Assembly: GCA_963674895.2 (NCBI GenBank)
Contig: CAXXCY010000001.1
Span: 124,001-188,000, forward strand
From: CAXXOK01 sp963674895
GTDB taxonomy: Bacteria; Bacillota; Clostridia; Christensenellales; Aristaeellaceae
Direction of reading: 5' to 3'
DNA length: 64,000 bases
In this document: one piece after another, positions 53,171 through 62,446 of the stretch
Layout: each line of letters begins with the position of its first letter
Numbering within the stretch: position 1 is the first letter of the stretch
The notes under the pieces: model-generated
What the model saw: the letters and a program-made list of their open reading frames with translations, nothing else
What the model was told of the DNA's origin: nothing
Database searches by the model: none
Made by a program: the position numbers and the translations under genes

Positions 53171-53905
53171 ATGGACGAGATGATCATTCTGGAAAATTTG
53201 GGACGAATGATTGATATCAGCGGCGTTCGTACGGACGTCACGCTGCGCGAGGTGGACCAGATCGTAGCCGCGGCGAAGCACTACCGGTTCATCTGCGCGT
53301 TCGTGATGCCGTGCTTTACCCCGCGTCTGGTCGGCATGCTCAGGGACTGTCCCGATATACTCGTGGGCGGAACCGTGGGGTTCCCCAGCGGAGCGGATAC
53401 AACCACCCTGAAGGTGCAAAACGCCAGGGAGCAGATCGCGGCGGGCGTGGATGAGCTGGATATGGTCATCAACGTCGGCGCGCTGAAAAGCGGCCTGTAT
53501 TCTTTGGTGGAGGACGACGTCCGGGCTGTGGTCGGCGCCGCGGAGGGCAGGCCGACCAAGTGCATCCTCGAGGTCGCGTACCTGACTGACGACGAGATCC
53601 GCAAAGGAGCGGAGCTTGCTGTGAAGGCCGGAGTGGACTTCGTGAAAACCGGAACGGGCTGGGCGGAGAAGCCGACCACTGTGGAAACCATCCGGCTGAT
53701 CAAATCCGTGATCGGCGACAGCGCCAAAATCAAAGCCGCGGGCGGCGTGCGCGACCTGCAAACCATCCTGGCCATGATCGACGCGGGATGCTCGCGCTTT
53801 GGCATCGGGCTTCGCAGCATCGTATCCATTATGAAGGAAACGGACAAACGGCTGGGCCGCATGGACGACTTTACCATCCAGGCGGCCGTCGGCGACCGGT
53901 ATTAA
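53171..53905 (+). CDS. DeoC-type deoxyribose-phosphate aldolase-like enzyme
   Basis: 244 residues of the DeoC class I aldolases. Catalytic D97 in ELDMVINVG, Schiff-base lysine K159 in VDFVKTGTGW and K188 in KIKAAGG; VGFPSGADTTTLK (about 69-81) is a family signature. It cleaves or forms a deoxy sugar phosphate to acetaldehyde or a ketone plus a triose phosphate. Its start has AAAGGACAACAGCAA upstream. First gene of the right operon; the true substrate is set by the FGGY kinase beside it. Confidence 0.9.
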   Translation: MDEMIILENLGRMIDISGVRTDVTLREVDQIVAAAKHYRFICAFVMPCFTPRLVGMLRDCPDILVGGTVGFPSGADTTTLKVQNAREQIAAGVDELDMVINVGALKSGLYSLVEDDVRAVVGAAEGRPTKCILEVAYLTDDEIRKGAELAVKAGVDFVKTGTGWAEKPTTVETIRLIKSVIGDSAKIKAAGGVRDLQTILAMIDAGCSRFGIGLRSIVSIMKETDKRLGRMDDFTIQAAVGDRY

Positions 53906-53919
53906 CGGAGGATGCCGAA

Positions 53920-55455
53920 ATGAAAACAATCCTCGCTTTCGATCTGGGCACCGGCGGCACCAAGGCGTCGCTGTTTGATGAAACCGGCAAGAACCTTTGC
54001 GAACAGTTTGTTTCCGTCGATACCTATTTCCCGCCGCAGGGGTTCCACGAGCAGCGGCCGGACGACTGGTTTCAAAGCGTTGTCCACAGCGCCAAAGCCC
54101 TGCTCGCCTCATCCGGCGCGCAGCCCCGTGACATTGCGGGCATCGCCGTTTCGGGCCACAGCCTGGCGGCGGCGCCGCTCGCGGCCGACGGCACGCTGCT
54201 CATGCAGTACACCCCCATCTGGACGGATACGCGCGGCGCAAGCCAGACCGCGAAGTTCTTCAAAATAATCGACGAGGTGAACTGGTACCTGACCACGGGC
54301 AACGGGTTTCCGGCCGCGAATTACGCGCTGTTCAAGCTTATGTGGCTCAAGGAAAACGAGCCGGACGTCTACAGGAAGGCCGCGTGTTTCCTGGGCACCA
54401 AGGATTACGTCAATTTCCGCCTGACCGGCGTCATGGCGACGGACCATTCCTATGCCTCCGGGAGCGGCTGCTACAATTTGAAAGCCATGAGCTACCAGGA
54501 CGACTATATCGCCGCCTCGCAGATCGACAGGCGAAAGCTTCCTGAGATCGCGCTTTCCTCGGACGTCATCGGGAAGCTGACCCGGGAAGCCGCGGCGCTC
54601 ATGGGGCTGCCCGAAGGCATTCCCGTAGCCGCCGGCGGCGTGGACAACGCCTGCATGGCGCTGGGCGCGGGCTGCGTAGCGGACGGGGAAGCGTATATGT
54701 CGCTGGGCACGTCCTCGTGGGTCGCCGTCACATCCCATGAGCCGATCGTAAACGCCGACACCCGAAGCTATGTGTTCTCCCATTGCATACCGGGCATGTT
54801 TGCCTCGGCGACCTCCATCTTTTCCGCCGGCAACAGCCTGTGCTGGGTAAAAAACAACCTGTGCAGGGACCTATCCGCCCAGGCGGACGCGCAGGGCGCG
54901 GACGTATACGCCCTGATCGACCAGCTGGCCATGCTCTCGCCCCCGGGCGCCAACAAGCTGATCTTCAACCCGAGCCTGGCGGGGGGCAGCACCATCGAGA
55001 AATCCGAAAACATCCGCGGCGGGTTTATCGGGCTTACGCTGGGGCACACCCGCAACGACGTGCTGCGCGCGACGCTGGAGGGAATTGCGCTCAACCTGCG
55101 CATGTCGCTGGACATCCTCAGGTCCATCACCCCGGTCGGCAGGGAAATGCTGATCGTGGGCGGCGGCGGGAAGAGCCAAATCTGGCGGCAGATGTTCGCG
55201 GACGTATTCAACATGGACATCCTGGAAACCAACGTGGGGCAGGACGCCGGAAGTCTGGGCGCGATGGCCTGCGCCGCCGTAGGTACCGGGATGTGGAACG
55301 GGTTTGAGCGGGTGAAGGCCGTGCACCAGCGCAAAGGATGCCTCACGCCGAACGCGCAGAACGTACGGATCTACGAAACGCTTCTTCCCGTGTTCCGCCG
55401 CGTCGCGGACGTCCAGGCGGACCTGGGCGATATGCTGGCGGACCTGACGTTATGA
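53920..55455 (+). CDS. FGGY-family sugar kinase
   Basis: 511 residues. ILAFDLGTGGTKASLFDETG start, GVAVSGHS-like GIAVSGHSLAAAP, ASGSGCYNLKA, AGGVDNACMALGAG, MSLGTSSWVAV and the C-terminal GGGGKSQIWRQMFADVF, all typical of xylulokinase-like FGGY kinases. It phosphorylates a sugar or polyol, possibly a deoxy sugar or the AI-2-like furanosyl compounds of LsrK. GGAGG precedes the ATG. It follows the aldolase after 14 bases. Confidence 0.92.
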   Translation: MKTILAFDLGTGGTKASLFDETGKNLCEQFVSVDTYFPPQGFHEQRPDDWFQSVVHSAKALLASSGAQPRDIAGIAVSGHSLAAAPLAADGTLLMQYTPIWTDTRGASQTAKFFKIIDEVNWYLTTGNGFPAANYALFKLMWLKENEPDVYRKAACFLGTKDYVNFRLTGVMATDHSYASGSGCYNLKAMSYQDDYIAASQIDRRKLPEIALSSDVIGKLTREAAALMGLPEGIPVAAGGVDNACMALGAGCVADGEAYMSLGTSSWVAVTSHEPIVNADTRSYVFSHCIPGMFASATSIFSAGNSLCWVKNNLCRDLSAQADAQGADVYALIDQLAMLSPPGANKLIFNPSLAGGSTIEKSENIRGGFIGLTLGHTRNDVLRATLEGIALNLRMSLDILRSITPVGREMLIVGGGGKSQIWRQMFADVFNMDILETNVGQDAGSLGAMACAAVGTGMWNGFERVKAVHQRKGCLTPNAQNVRIYETLLPVFRRVADVQADLGDMLADLTL

Positions 55456-55505
55456 AACTGAAGCATGGCGCAAGTGCTTTAGAATAAAAGAAAAGAGGGA
55501 ATACC

Positions 55506-56600
55506 ATGAAAAAACTCGCTTCTCTACTCCTGATTGCTATGCTGCTGACGGGCATGATCGCTTTTTCCAGCGTAGCGGTTGCTTCCTCCGACGGCTTTTA
55601 CGCTGTTTCTCTCGGCTGGGCCGAGAACGCGTCCGGCCAGCGCCAGAAGACCGGCTTTACCGAGTCCTTCGACCGTTACGGCATTACGGACTACTCGATC
55701 GTCGACGCGAACTACGACCCCGTCCGGCAGACCGAGCAGATCCGCGCCTTCATCGCCAAGAACCCTGCGGCGCTGTTCATCACCCCCAGCGATCCCACGG
55801 GCATTGCCGAAGCCGTGAAGGAAGCCTGCGACGCGGGCATCCCGGTATACCTGAGCGACGGGTTTGTCAGCGGCGCGGACGTGGTGAGCACGGTGCTGTT
55901 CAACAACTATAACTGCGGCACCGTAACGATGACCTACCTGTGCAACCGCCTGCAGGCCAAGTACGGCACCGAGGCGACCATCAAAATCGGCATGATCATG
56001 CTGCCGTCCAACGAGAGCTGGCATCAGCGCGATCTGGGCGCTATTGACGTGCTGAACCTTGAGAAGTATGCTAACATCGAAGTGGCGTACCAGTGGGCGT
56101 GGGATTCCACCGGCGCCGTAACCCCGTCCTCCACCATCAGCACCTGGCTTGCGGCCGATACCAACAACGAGCTCAGCGCGATTTGGTGCGCCTGGGACGG
56201 CGCGGCCTTCGAAGGCCTGGTCCTGACCGGCGAAACCCGTCCGGAAATCATGTACACCGGCTGCGACGGCGGCGAGGAGTGCTGGGGCTATATGCTCAAC
56301 TATCCCGAATCGTTCGTGATGAGCGCGGGCGAAAGCATCTACACCATGCCCCGTTCGCTGGTGGATTACGCCATGCGCTACGCAGAGGGCGACACCGTTC
56401 CGCGTCTGGTCCTGGTGCCCGGCTACGCCGTGACCAGCTCGATGATCCAGGCGGTGGATTCCATCCGCGACGTCCAGGCGGGCGAGGGCACGGTTTGGGA
56501 TCTGCTCCTGAGCTACGATATCCCCGGCAACGTGGACAAGCTCAACGCCGCGCTGACCGAAAACGGCCTGACCGACAGCCTGTGGACTCCGTCGATCTGA
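55506..56600 (+). CDS. Sugar ABC transporter substrate-binding protein of the right operon
   Basis: 364 residues. Signal peptide about 1-26 ending VAVAS, no lipobox. The mature part has YAVSLGWAENASGQRQKTGFTESFDRYG, NPAALFITPSDPTGIAEAVKEACDAGIPVYLSDGFV, and a C-terminal lobe with IWCAWDGAAFEGLVLTG. It is a ribose-binding-like protein; tryptophan-rich loops suit sugar stacking. AAAGAGGG precedes the ATG. Ligand unknown. Confidence 0.9.
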   Translation: MKKLASLLLIAMLLTGMIAFSSVAVASSDGFYAVSLGWAENASGQRQKTGFTESFDRYGITDYSIVDANYDPVRQTEQIRAFIAKNPAALFITPSDPTGIAEAVKEACDAGIPVYLSDGFVSGADVVSTVLFNNYNCGTVTMTYLCNRLQAKYGTEATIKIGMIMLPSNESWHQRDLGAIDVLNLEKYANIEVAYQWAWDSTGAVTPSSTISTWLAADTNNELSAIWCAWDGAAFEGLVLTGETRPEIMYTGCDGGEECWGYMLNYPESFVMSAGESIYTMPRSLVDYAMRYAEGDTVPRLVLVPGYAVTSSMIQAVDSIRDVQAGEGTVWDLLLSYDIPGNVDKLNAALTENGLTDSLWTPSI

Positions 56601-56620
56601 CGGGGCAACGCTCCTTTTCA

Positions 56621-56651
56621 TTGGAGAGGCAAGGCGGCCTTGCCTCTCCAA
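56621..56651 (+). other. Intercistronic hairpin between binding protein and ATPase genes
   Basis: A 14-bp perfect stem TTGGAGAGGCAAGG / CCTTGCCTCTCCAA with a 3-base loop, 20 bases after the binding-protein stop and without a T-run. It matches the placement of the hairpins in the other two sugar operons. Confidence 0.65.
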
Positions 56652-56675
56652 ATTGTATTGCTTGGAGGTGAAAAG

Positions 56676-58187
56676 ATGGGCTATGTATTGGAAATGAAGG
56701 GCATCAGCAAGAACTTTGCGGGCGTCCGCGCGTTGGCAGAAGCTCATCTGGCGGTAAAGTCCGGGGAGGCGCACGCCCTGCTCGGCATCAACGGCGCGGG
56801 AAAATCCACCATGATCAAGGTGCTCTCGGGCGTATATTCCAAGGATTCCGGGGACATCTATATCGACGGGGAATTGGCGCAGATCAGCAATACCCAGGAC
56901 GCGATCCATTACGGCATCTCCGCGGTCTACCAGGACCCGCAGATGATCGAATCCTATACCGGGTATGAAAACATCTATCTGGGGCACGAAGGCGCCCGCA
57001 CCCTGCTGCTTTCCGGCGTCGGCCGGCGGAAGCTCAGGCAGATGGCCAGGGAGCTGGTGCAGAAATACCCGTTTGATATCGACGTGGTGAAGCCGGTCTA
57101 CCTGATGAGTTCCGTGGAGCGGGAGATTATCGCCATTCTCCGCGCGCTTTCCAAGGAATGCAGGATTTTGATTTTGGACGAGCCGACGTCGATTTTGACC
57201 GAGAAAGAAAAACATATCCTGTTTGAGTTTATCCGGACGCTCAAGAGAAACGGGGTATGTGTTATTTATATCACCCATCACCTGGACGAGGTCGCCCAGG
57301 TGTGCGAAAGCTTTTCGGTTTTCCGCAACGGGCGCAACGTGTGCTCCGAGGAGATCGAAAACGGCAAGGTCGATTCCGGGCACATCGCGGAGCTCATGCT
57401 GGGCGAGCGCCTGGAACAGCTCTACCCGGACCGCGCCGAACGGTTTTCCGACGACGTCGCCATGCAAACCGAGCGTCTGACGCTGGAGGGCAAGTTCCGC
57501 GATATCTCCCTCTCGGCGCGCAAGGGCGAGGTGCTGGGCGTGTTCGGCCTGGTGGGATCGGGGATCGACGAGCTTTCCAAGGTGCTGTTCGGCGCCATGG
57601 CGTTTTCCGGCGGCCGGATGTTCAAAGGCGGCCGGGAGCTGCGCCTTGCAAGCCCCGGGCAGGCCATCCGCAGCGGGATCTTCCTGATTCCGGGCAACCG
57701 CAAAACGGAAGGGTTCCTGAATAATATCTCCATCGCCTTCAACGTCACCATCGCGAAAATTGAAAAGATCGTCAGGCGCCTGTGGTTGGTTGACCGCAAA
57801 ACGGAGGAGCGCGACGCGCAGGCGATGGTGGAGAAGCTTTCCATCATGACGCCCAACGTGCACAAAAAGGTCAACGAGCTGTCCGGCGGCAACCAGCAGA
57901 AGGTGGTCGTCGCCAAGGGCCTGTACGCCGACGCGGACGTGTATATCTTCTGCGAGCCGACCGTCGGCGTGGACGTGGGGGCTAAATCCGCGATCTATGA
58001 CACCATCCGGACGCTTTCCAAAAAGGCGGCGGTCGTCATCATCTCGTCCGAGCCCGAAGAGGTGCTGGGCAACTCCGACCGGGTGATGGTGATCTACAAC
58101 GGGCAAAGCACCCTGTCCAAAAACGCTGAAGACACGAGTTTGAAGGAAATGCTAGTACACGCCATTTCCAACGGGGAGGTGCTGTAA
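56676..58187 (+). CDS. Sugar ABC transporter ATPase of the right operon
   Basis: About 503 residues, RbsA-like. First domain: Walker A GINGAGKST; signature replaced by MSSVEREIIAILRAL; Walker B LILDEPTSILT. Second domain: Walker A degenerate (GLVGSGIDELSKVLFG), signature LSGGNQQKVVVAKGL intact, but Walker B reads YIFCEPTVGVDVG, with Cys for the catalytic-site Asp. One consensus site may be assembled from both halves. ATG 56676 has GGAGG upstream. Confidence 0.88.
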   Translation: MGYVLEMKGISKNFAGVRALAEAHLAVKSGEAHALLGINGAGKSTMIKVLSGVYSKDSGDIYIDGELAQISNTQDAIHYGISAVYQDPQMIESYTGYENIYLGHEGARTLLLSGVGRRKLRQMARELVQKYPFDIDVVKPVYLMSSVEREIIAILRALSKECRILILDEPTSILTEKEKHILFEFIRTLKRNGVCVIYITHHLDEVAQVCESFSVFRNGRNVCSEEIENGKVDSGHIAELMLGERLEQLYPDRAERFSDDVAMQTERLTLEGKFRDISLSARKGEVLGVFGLVGSGIDELSKVLFGAMAFSGGRMFKGGRELRLASPGQAIRSGIFLIPGNRKTEGFLNNISIAFNVTIAKIEKIVRRLWLVDRKTEERDAQAMVEKLSIMTPNVHKKVNELSGGNQQKVVVAKGLYADADVYIFCEPTVGVDVGAKSAIYDTIRTLSKKAAVVIISSEPEEVLGNSDRVMVIYNGQSTLSKNAEDTSLKEMLVHAISNGEVL

Positions 58188-58188
58188 C

Positions 58189-59181
58189 TTGCAGCGTATC
58201 AGGCATTTCGCGTGGCGGGACCGGCTGCCCCTCATCCTGTTCGCGGTTTTGTTTCTGGCGGTCATCGTGACGTTCCAGATTCTGCAGCCGCAGTTTCTGT
58301 CCTCGGCGAACATCATCAATATCGCGCAGTCCGTTTCCACCACGGTGATCGCGGCCATCGGGCTTACGTTTGTCATCGCCATCGGGCGTTCCGATATCAG
58401 CTTTTACATGAGCTGCTGCTTCTGCGGGGTCCTGATGGCCTGGCTGGTCAGCATGGGCTGGCATCCCGCGTTCGCCATCGCGGCGGGCATCGCCGCGGGC
58501 GCGGGCTGGGGCTCGGTTTCGGGGATCGCGGTGGGCAAATTCAAGCTGCCGGACATCATCACCACGATCGCCATCGGCTCCATCGCGTTCGGCCTGGGCT
58601 ATATCTTCTCGGACGGCGCGTTCATCATGAAGAACTTCATCGAAGCCAAGACCCATTACTGGTCGCAGTTCCTGATTTTCAGCATTCCGCTGCCGGTATA
58701 TGTGATGGCGCTGGTGATCCTCGTAACCTACTATTTGCTGGAGCGGTCGCAGTTCGGGCGCAGCTTCTACGCCATCGGCGCGACGGAAAAGGCGGCGTAT
58801 CTGAGCGGCATCGACGTGAACCGCATGATCATTCTGGCCTACGTCATCTGCGGCACGCTGGCGGCGGTCGCCTCCACCATCATGACGGCCAAGCAGGGAT
58901 ACGGCAACGTGAAAATCGGCATGAACCTGCTGATGCCCTGCTTCACGGCGGTGTACATCGGCATGTCCGTGTTCAAGCGCCCCTGCGTGATCGGCACGTT
59001 CCTGGGCGCGCTGCTGGTCACCTCCATCGCCACCGGGTTCACCTCCATCAATATCCCCTACTTCTGGTCAAACCTCGTGACCGGCATCGTGCTGATCATC
59101 GCCATTATGCTTTCCAAGATCGTGGTCAAAGAAAAAAAGTCCGCGCCGATTGCGCCCGCGAAGGAGGCGAACTCCCGATGA
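58189..59181 (+). CDS. Sugar ABC transporter permease 1 of the right operon
   Basis: 330 residues, about ten helices. IAAIGLTFVIAIGRSDISFYMSCCFCGVLMAW is the RbsC-family motif region, and AIGATEKAAYLSGIDVNRMIILAYVICGTLAAVAS the ATPase-contact region. TTG at 58189 is the likely start, with GGGGAGG nine bases upstream, directly after the ATPase stop. It differs clearly from the second permease, so the channel is a heterodimer. Confidence 0.9.
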   Translation: MQRIRHFAWRDRLPLILFAVLFLAVIVTFQILQPQFLSSANIINIAQSVSTTVIAAIGLTFVIAIGRSDISFYMSCCFCGVLMAWLVSMGWHPAFAIAAGIAAGAGWGSVSGIAVGKFKLPDIITTIAIGSIAFGLGYIFSDGAFIMKNFIEAKTHYWSQFLIFSIPLPVYVMALVILVTYYLLERSQFGRSFYAIGATEKAAYLSGIDVNRMIILAYVICGTLAAVASTIMTAKQGYGNVKIGMNLLMPCFTAVYIGMSVFKRPCVIGTFLGALLVTSIATGFTSINIPYFWSNLVTGIVLIIAIMLSKIVVKEKKSAPIAPAKEANSR

Positions 59182-60164
59182 AAAAAGCGCTTCGGAAAGT
59201 TTTTCGCATGGAGTTCGCCCTGGTGGGCGTGCTGCTGCTGGTGCTGGGGATCTTCAGCGTCGCCATCGGGCCGTCGTTCTTCGGCGCGTACAACATGATG
59301 AACATCCTCAAATCCGCGGGGTCCATCGCCATCATGGTGCTGGGGCTCACGTGGGTGATCGGCGCCAACGAGATGGACGCCTCCTTCCCCGAAGTGGCGA
59401 GCTGCGCCAGCATGCTGTTCGCGGTGATGCTCAACGCCAAAATGGACCCCATGCTCGCCTTCGCGCTGAGCCTGCTGTCCGGGATCGGCTTCGGCGCGGT
59501 CACCAGCGTGCTGGTGGCGCAGTTCCGCTATCATTCGCTGATCACCACCATCGCCGTCTCCACCATCGCGGGCGCCGTCGCCAACATCCTGTTCGGCGGC
59601 TCGGTGCTCTCCATCCGGGGGCTCAACTCGGTGGGGCTTTACAAGTTCTTCTCGCAGAAGGTTCTCGGATTCCCGATCGTATTCGTGATCGCGCTCGCGC
59701 TCTACTGCGTCGCCTTCGTCGTGCAGGAGAAAACCAAGTACGGCCAGTACGTGTACGCGCTGGCGGAAAACAAGCAGGCCGTGACCGAGGCGGGCATCAA
59801 GTCCAAGCGCGTGCTTTCGGCCACGTTCATCCTCTCCAGCTTCTTCGCCGCCTTCGGCGGGCTGATTTACGTGCTGACCGTGTACAAATCCGGGCAGCCG
59901 AGCATGGGTTCCTCCTTTTTCCTAAACGGCTTTACCATCGTGTTCCTGGGCGCTATGGCGCTGAAGCTGGGCAAGGCGAACGTCGTGGGCACGTTTATCG
60001 GCGCGCTGGTATTGAGCGCCCTGACCAGCGGGCTGACGATGATCGGCTCCGGCTTTGCCGTCGGCCAGGTCATCAAGGGTCTGCTTTTAATTATGGGCGT
60101 CGCCGTGGTGACGATGTACCGCAGAAAAATCGTACCGAAAGGAAGCAAGATGAAGTATGAATAA
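59178..60164 (+). CDS. Sugar ABC transporter permease 2 of the right operon
   Basis: 328 residues. LGLTWVIGANEMDASFPEVASCASMLFAV and LAENKQAVTEAGIKSKRVLSATFILSSFFAAFGGLIYVL are the family landmarks. ATG at 59178 overlaps the stop of permease 1 as ATGA, and GAGGCG lies upstream. With permease 1 it makes a two-permease transporter, an arrangement seen in rhamnose and AI-2 (lsr) uptake. Confidence 0.9.
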   Translation: MKKALRKVFRMEFALVGVLLLVLGIFSVAIGPSFFGAYNMMNILKSAGSIAIMVLGLTWVIGANEMDASFPEVASCASMLFAVMLNAKMDPMLAFALSLLSGIGFGAVTSVLVAQFRYHSLITTIAVSTIAGAVANILFGGSVLSIRGLNSVGLYKFFSQKVLGFPIVFVIALALYCVAFVVQEKTKYGQYVYALAENKQAVTEAGIKSKRVLSATFILSSFFAAFGGLIYVLTVYKSGQPSMGSSFFLNGFTIVFLGAMALKLGKANVVGTFIGALVLSALTSGLTMIGSGFAVGQVIKGLLLIMGVAVVTMYRRKIVPKGSKMKYE

Positions 60165-61347
60165 CTTTGAACTGTACAATCCGGTCAAGGTGATCTTCGG
60201 CGCGGGGGAAACAAAGCGCATCGGGGAAGCCGTCAGGGCGTACGGCAAACGTGCGCTGATCGTCAGCTATTCCGTGGTGGATTTCTACGGGGACCTGTTC
60301 GAGCGCATTCACCGGTCGCTTGCACAAAGCGGCGTGGCGTATACAGATTGCTTCGTTGCGACCGCCAACCCCAAATTGAGCGAAGCCCGCAGGGCGGTCG
60401 CGCTGGGCAAGCAGGCGCGGGCGGACGTGGTGATCGGCGTAGGCGGAGGCTCCGCGATGGACCTGGCCAAGGTCGTCGCCGCAGGCATGCTCTATCCGCA
60501 CGACCTCAATCGCATGATCAAGTTCAGCCACAGCACGGACGAGCAGATACCGCCCCAAGAGGCCCTGCCCATGGTGATGCTGCCCACGCTGCCCGCGACC
60601 GCCAGCGAGATGAACCCCACGGCCGTGATCACCGACGACGCGACGATGCGCAAGAGCTACGTATGGGAGCCAGCCTGCCTGTACGCCAGGGTTTCCATCC
60701 TCGATCCCGAGCTTACGTTGACCCTGCCCGCCTACCAGACGGCCTGCGGCGCGATCGACGCGATCAGCCACGCGGTGGAGCCCTTCTTCTTCAGCGATGA
60801 AAGGACCTTCGGCAACATCGACTTGCAGGACCAGATGCAGCTGGGCGTGATCCGCGCCCTGTATAACGGCCTGCCTAAAGTGCTCGCCGCGCCCGGCGAC
60901 GTGCAGCTGCGCGGCATGATGCAGTTCGCGGCCACCGTGGGGCTGAACGGCTGGCTGACCTGCGGCGTGCAGGGCTGGACGCCGATGCACCAGATGGGGC
61001 ACGTGCTTTCCTCGCATTTCCAGGCGACGCACGGCGCGACGCTTTCCTGCATGATGCTGGCATGGATGCGCTATTTCGCGGCAAAACAGCAGAACGGGCG
61101 CTTCGTCCTCTTCGCCCGGGAACTGTTCGGCACGGACGATTTAAACAAAGCGGCGGAAGCGTTTGAAGCCTATATCCGGGCGGCGGGCGTGCAGACGCGC
61201 ATCAGCCAGTTCGGCGTGAAGGAAAGCGATCTGGACGCCCTCACCCAAGGCGTGGTGGACGTCTCCTTCGGCGCGGACGGCACCCTGGCTTCCATCCCGC
61301 CGATCACCCGCGAAGACGCCAAAGCGATTTACGCGCTTTCTTTGTAA
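60157..61347 (+). CDS. Iron-containing alcohol dehydrogenase
   Basis: 396 residues of the group III (Fe) alcohol dehydrogenases. Nucleotide loop GVGGGSAMDLAKVVAAG (about 96-112), LPTLPATASEMNPTAV, and metal ligands in AISHAVEP and HQMGHVLSSHFQATHG. It reduces aldehydes such as lactaldehyde or acetaldehyde from the aldolase step to alcohols with NAD(P)H. AAAGGAAG lies upstream, inside the end of the permease gene. Confidence 0.92.
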   Translation: MNNFELYNPVKVIFGAGETKRIGEAVRAYGKRALIVSYSVVDFYGDLFERIHRSLAQSGVAYTDCFVATANPKLSEARRAVALGKQARADVVIGVGGGSAMDLAKVVAAGMLYPHDLNRMIKFSHSTDEQIPPQEALPMVMLPTLPATASEMNPTAVITDDATMRKSYVWEPACLYARVSILDPELTLTLPAYQTACGAIDAISHAVEPFFFSDERTFGNIDLQDQMQLGVIRALYNGLPKVLAAPGDVQLRGMMQFAATVGLNGWLTCGVQGWTPMHQMGHVLSSHFQATHGATLSCMMLAWMRYFAAKQQNGRFVLFARELFGTDDLNKAAEAFEAYIRAAGVQTRISQFGVKESDLDALTQGVVDVSFGADGTLASIPPITREDAKAIYALSL

Positions 61348-61360
61348 GGCGGCAAAGCCT

Positions 61361-62209
61361 ATGCAGATCAAAGAGATATTGTTCGACGGGCTCCGGGCCC
61401 GCGAAATCACGGACGGCCGCTGGCGCATGGTCGTCGTCACCCAGTGCGGCCCCCGTATCGCCTTCCTTGGCGGGCGGGACGGCGAAAACATCCTATATTG
61501 GAACAAGGACGGCGCCGCCCGCGGCTCCTGGCGGCTGATGGGCGGACACCGCGTGTGGCTCACCCGCCCGATGGCGGACGAATCAGAAGATACTTACCTG
61601 GACGACAACGCCGAATGCATGGTGGAAACATTCGACAACGGAATCACGGTCACCGCGCCCGTCCATCCGCAGCACCGGCTGGAGCGCGGCATGCGGATCG
61701 AATGGCTTGCGCAGGGCAGATACCGGGTGACCAGCTTTATCAAAAACGCCGGAAGCATGATCTACTCCGGCGGCGTATGGTCGCCCACGTGCATCAACCC
61801 GGACGGCAAGGTGCTGCGCATTCCCCTCGGGGAGGACGGCGCGGCGTGGGACATCGTCAGGATCGTTGTCCCACGGGTGTTCGCGGGCAACACACAGCGG
61901 CTGGACGACCCGCAGGTGCGCTTTGAGGGCGACGATATGGTCATCACGCCCAGGGGTACGCTTTGTAAACGCTGCGTCTGCGCGCCAAAGGGTGTCGTGC
62001 AGATGACGTGGCCGGAGAAGGGCATCACCTTCACCAAGACTTCCTCCTATGAAAAAAACGCCCGCTATCCGCTGGACGGTTGCAATCTGGCCGTTTTCGT
62101 CGGCCAGGACAACTGGATGGCCGAGATGGAAAGCTACGGCGTGGAGCAGAGCATCATCCCCGGCCAGACGATATACAACGCCGAGGATTGGGAGATTAAA
62201 GCCGAATAA
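61361..62209 (+). CDS. Galactose-mutarotase-like protein (DUF4380-like)
   Basis: 282 residues. Beta-rich with CGPRIAFLGGRDGENILYW, GSWRLMGGHRVWLTRP, and YSGGVWSPTCIN, the pattern of DUF4380/aldose-1-epimerase-like folds. The classical catalytic His-Glu pair is not clear. GGAG-like ribosome site is weak; the start is 13 bases after the dehydrogenase stop. Likely equilibrates sugar anomers or binds the sugar in this pathway. Last gene of the right operon. Confidence 0.75.
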   Translation: MQIKEILFDGLRAREITDGRWRMVVVTQCGPRIAFLGGRDGENILYWNKDGAARGSWRLMGGHRVWLTRPMADESEDTYLDDNAECMVETFDNGITVTAPVHPQHRLERGMRIEWLAQGRYRVTSFIKNAGSMIYSGGVWSPTCINPDGKVLRIPLGEDGAAWDIVRIVVPRVFAGNTQRLDDPQVRFEGDDMVITPRGTLCKRCVCAPKGVVQMTWPEKGITFTKTSSYEKNARYPLDGCNLAVFVGQDNWMAEMESYGVEQSIIPGQTIYNAEDWEIKAE

Positions 62210-62313
62210 CGGGATTCATCGCAGGGCCCTTCCCGGACCCGGATTGGAACGGCGGCGGCGCGCTGCCGAACGAAAACCGAATGTTAAATCTTCTTGAATT
62301 TCCGCCAAAACGA

Positions 62314-62366
62314 TTGACAAGGCGGAAATCTATTGTTACAATCTAACATATCGAAGCGGTTGAAAT
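62314..62366 (+). promoter_or_regulatory. Promoter and operator of the second LacI gene
   Basis: TTGACA (62314-62319), 17-base spacer, TACAAT (62337-62342). Operator-like TCGAAGCGGTTGAAAT (62351-62366) covers the expected start near 62349. A 9-bp inverted repeat ATTTCCGCC / GGCGGAAAT (62298-62306 with 62321-62329) surrounds the -35 and could be another regulator's site. Confidence 0.75.
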
Positions 62367-62446
62367 TCGCTAAATAGTATATAACATGCAATAGAAAACA
62401 CCGCCGGAAACAGAAAACACCCTGGGCAAAACGTTGCATCGTCAGA

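Noticed and set aside
55524..58106. Long open frame on the minus strand opposite the binding protein and ATPase genes
   Set aside because: Same reason: no recognisable domain, His/Arg/Val-rich composition, and well-supported ABC transporter genes on the plus strand.
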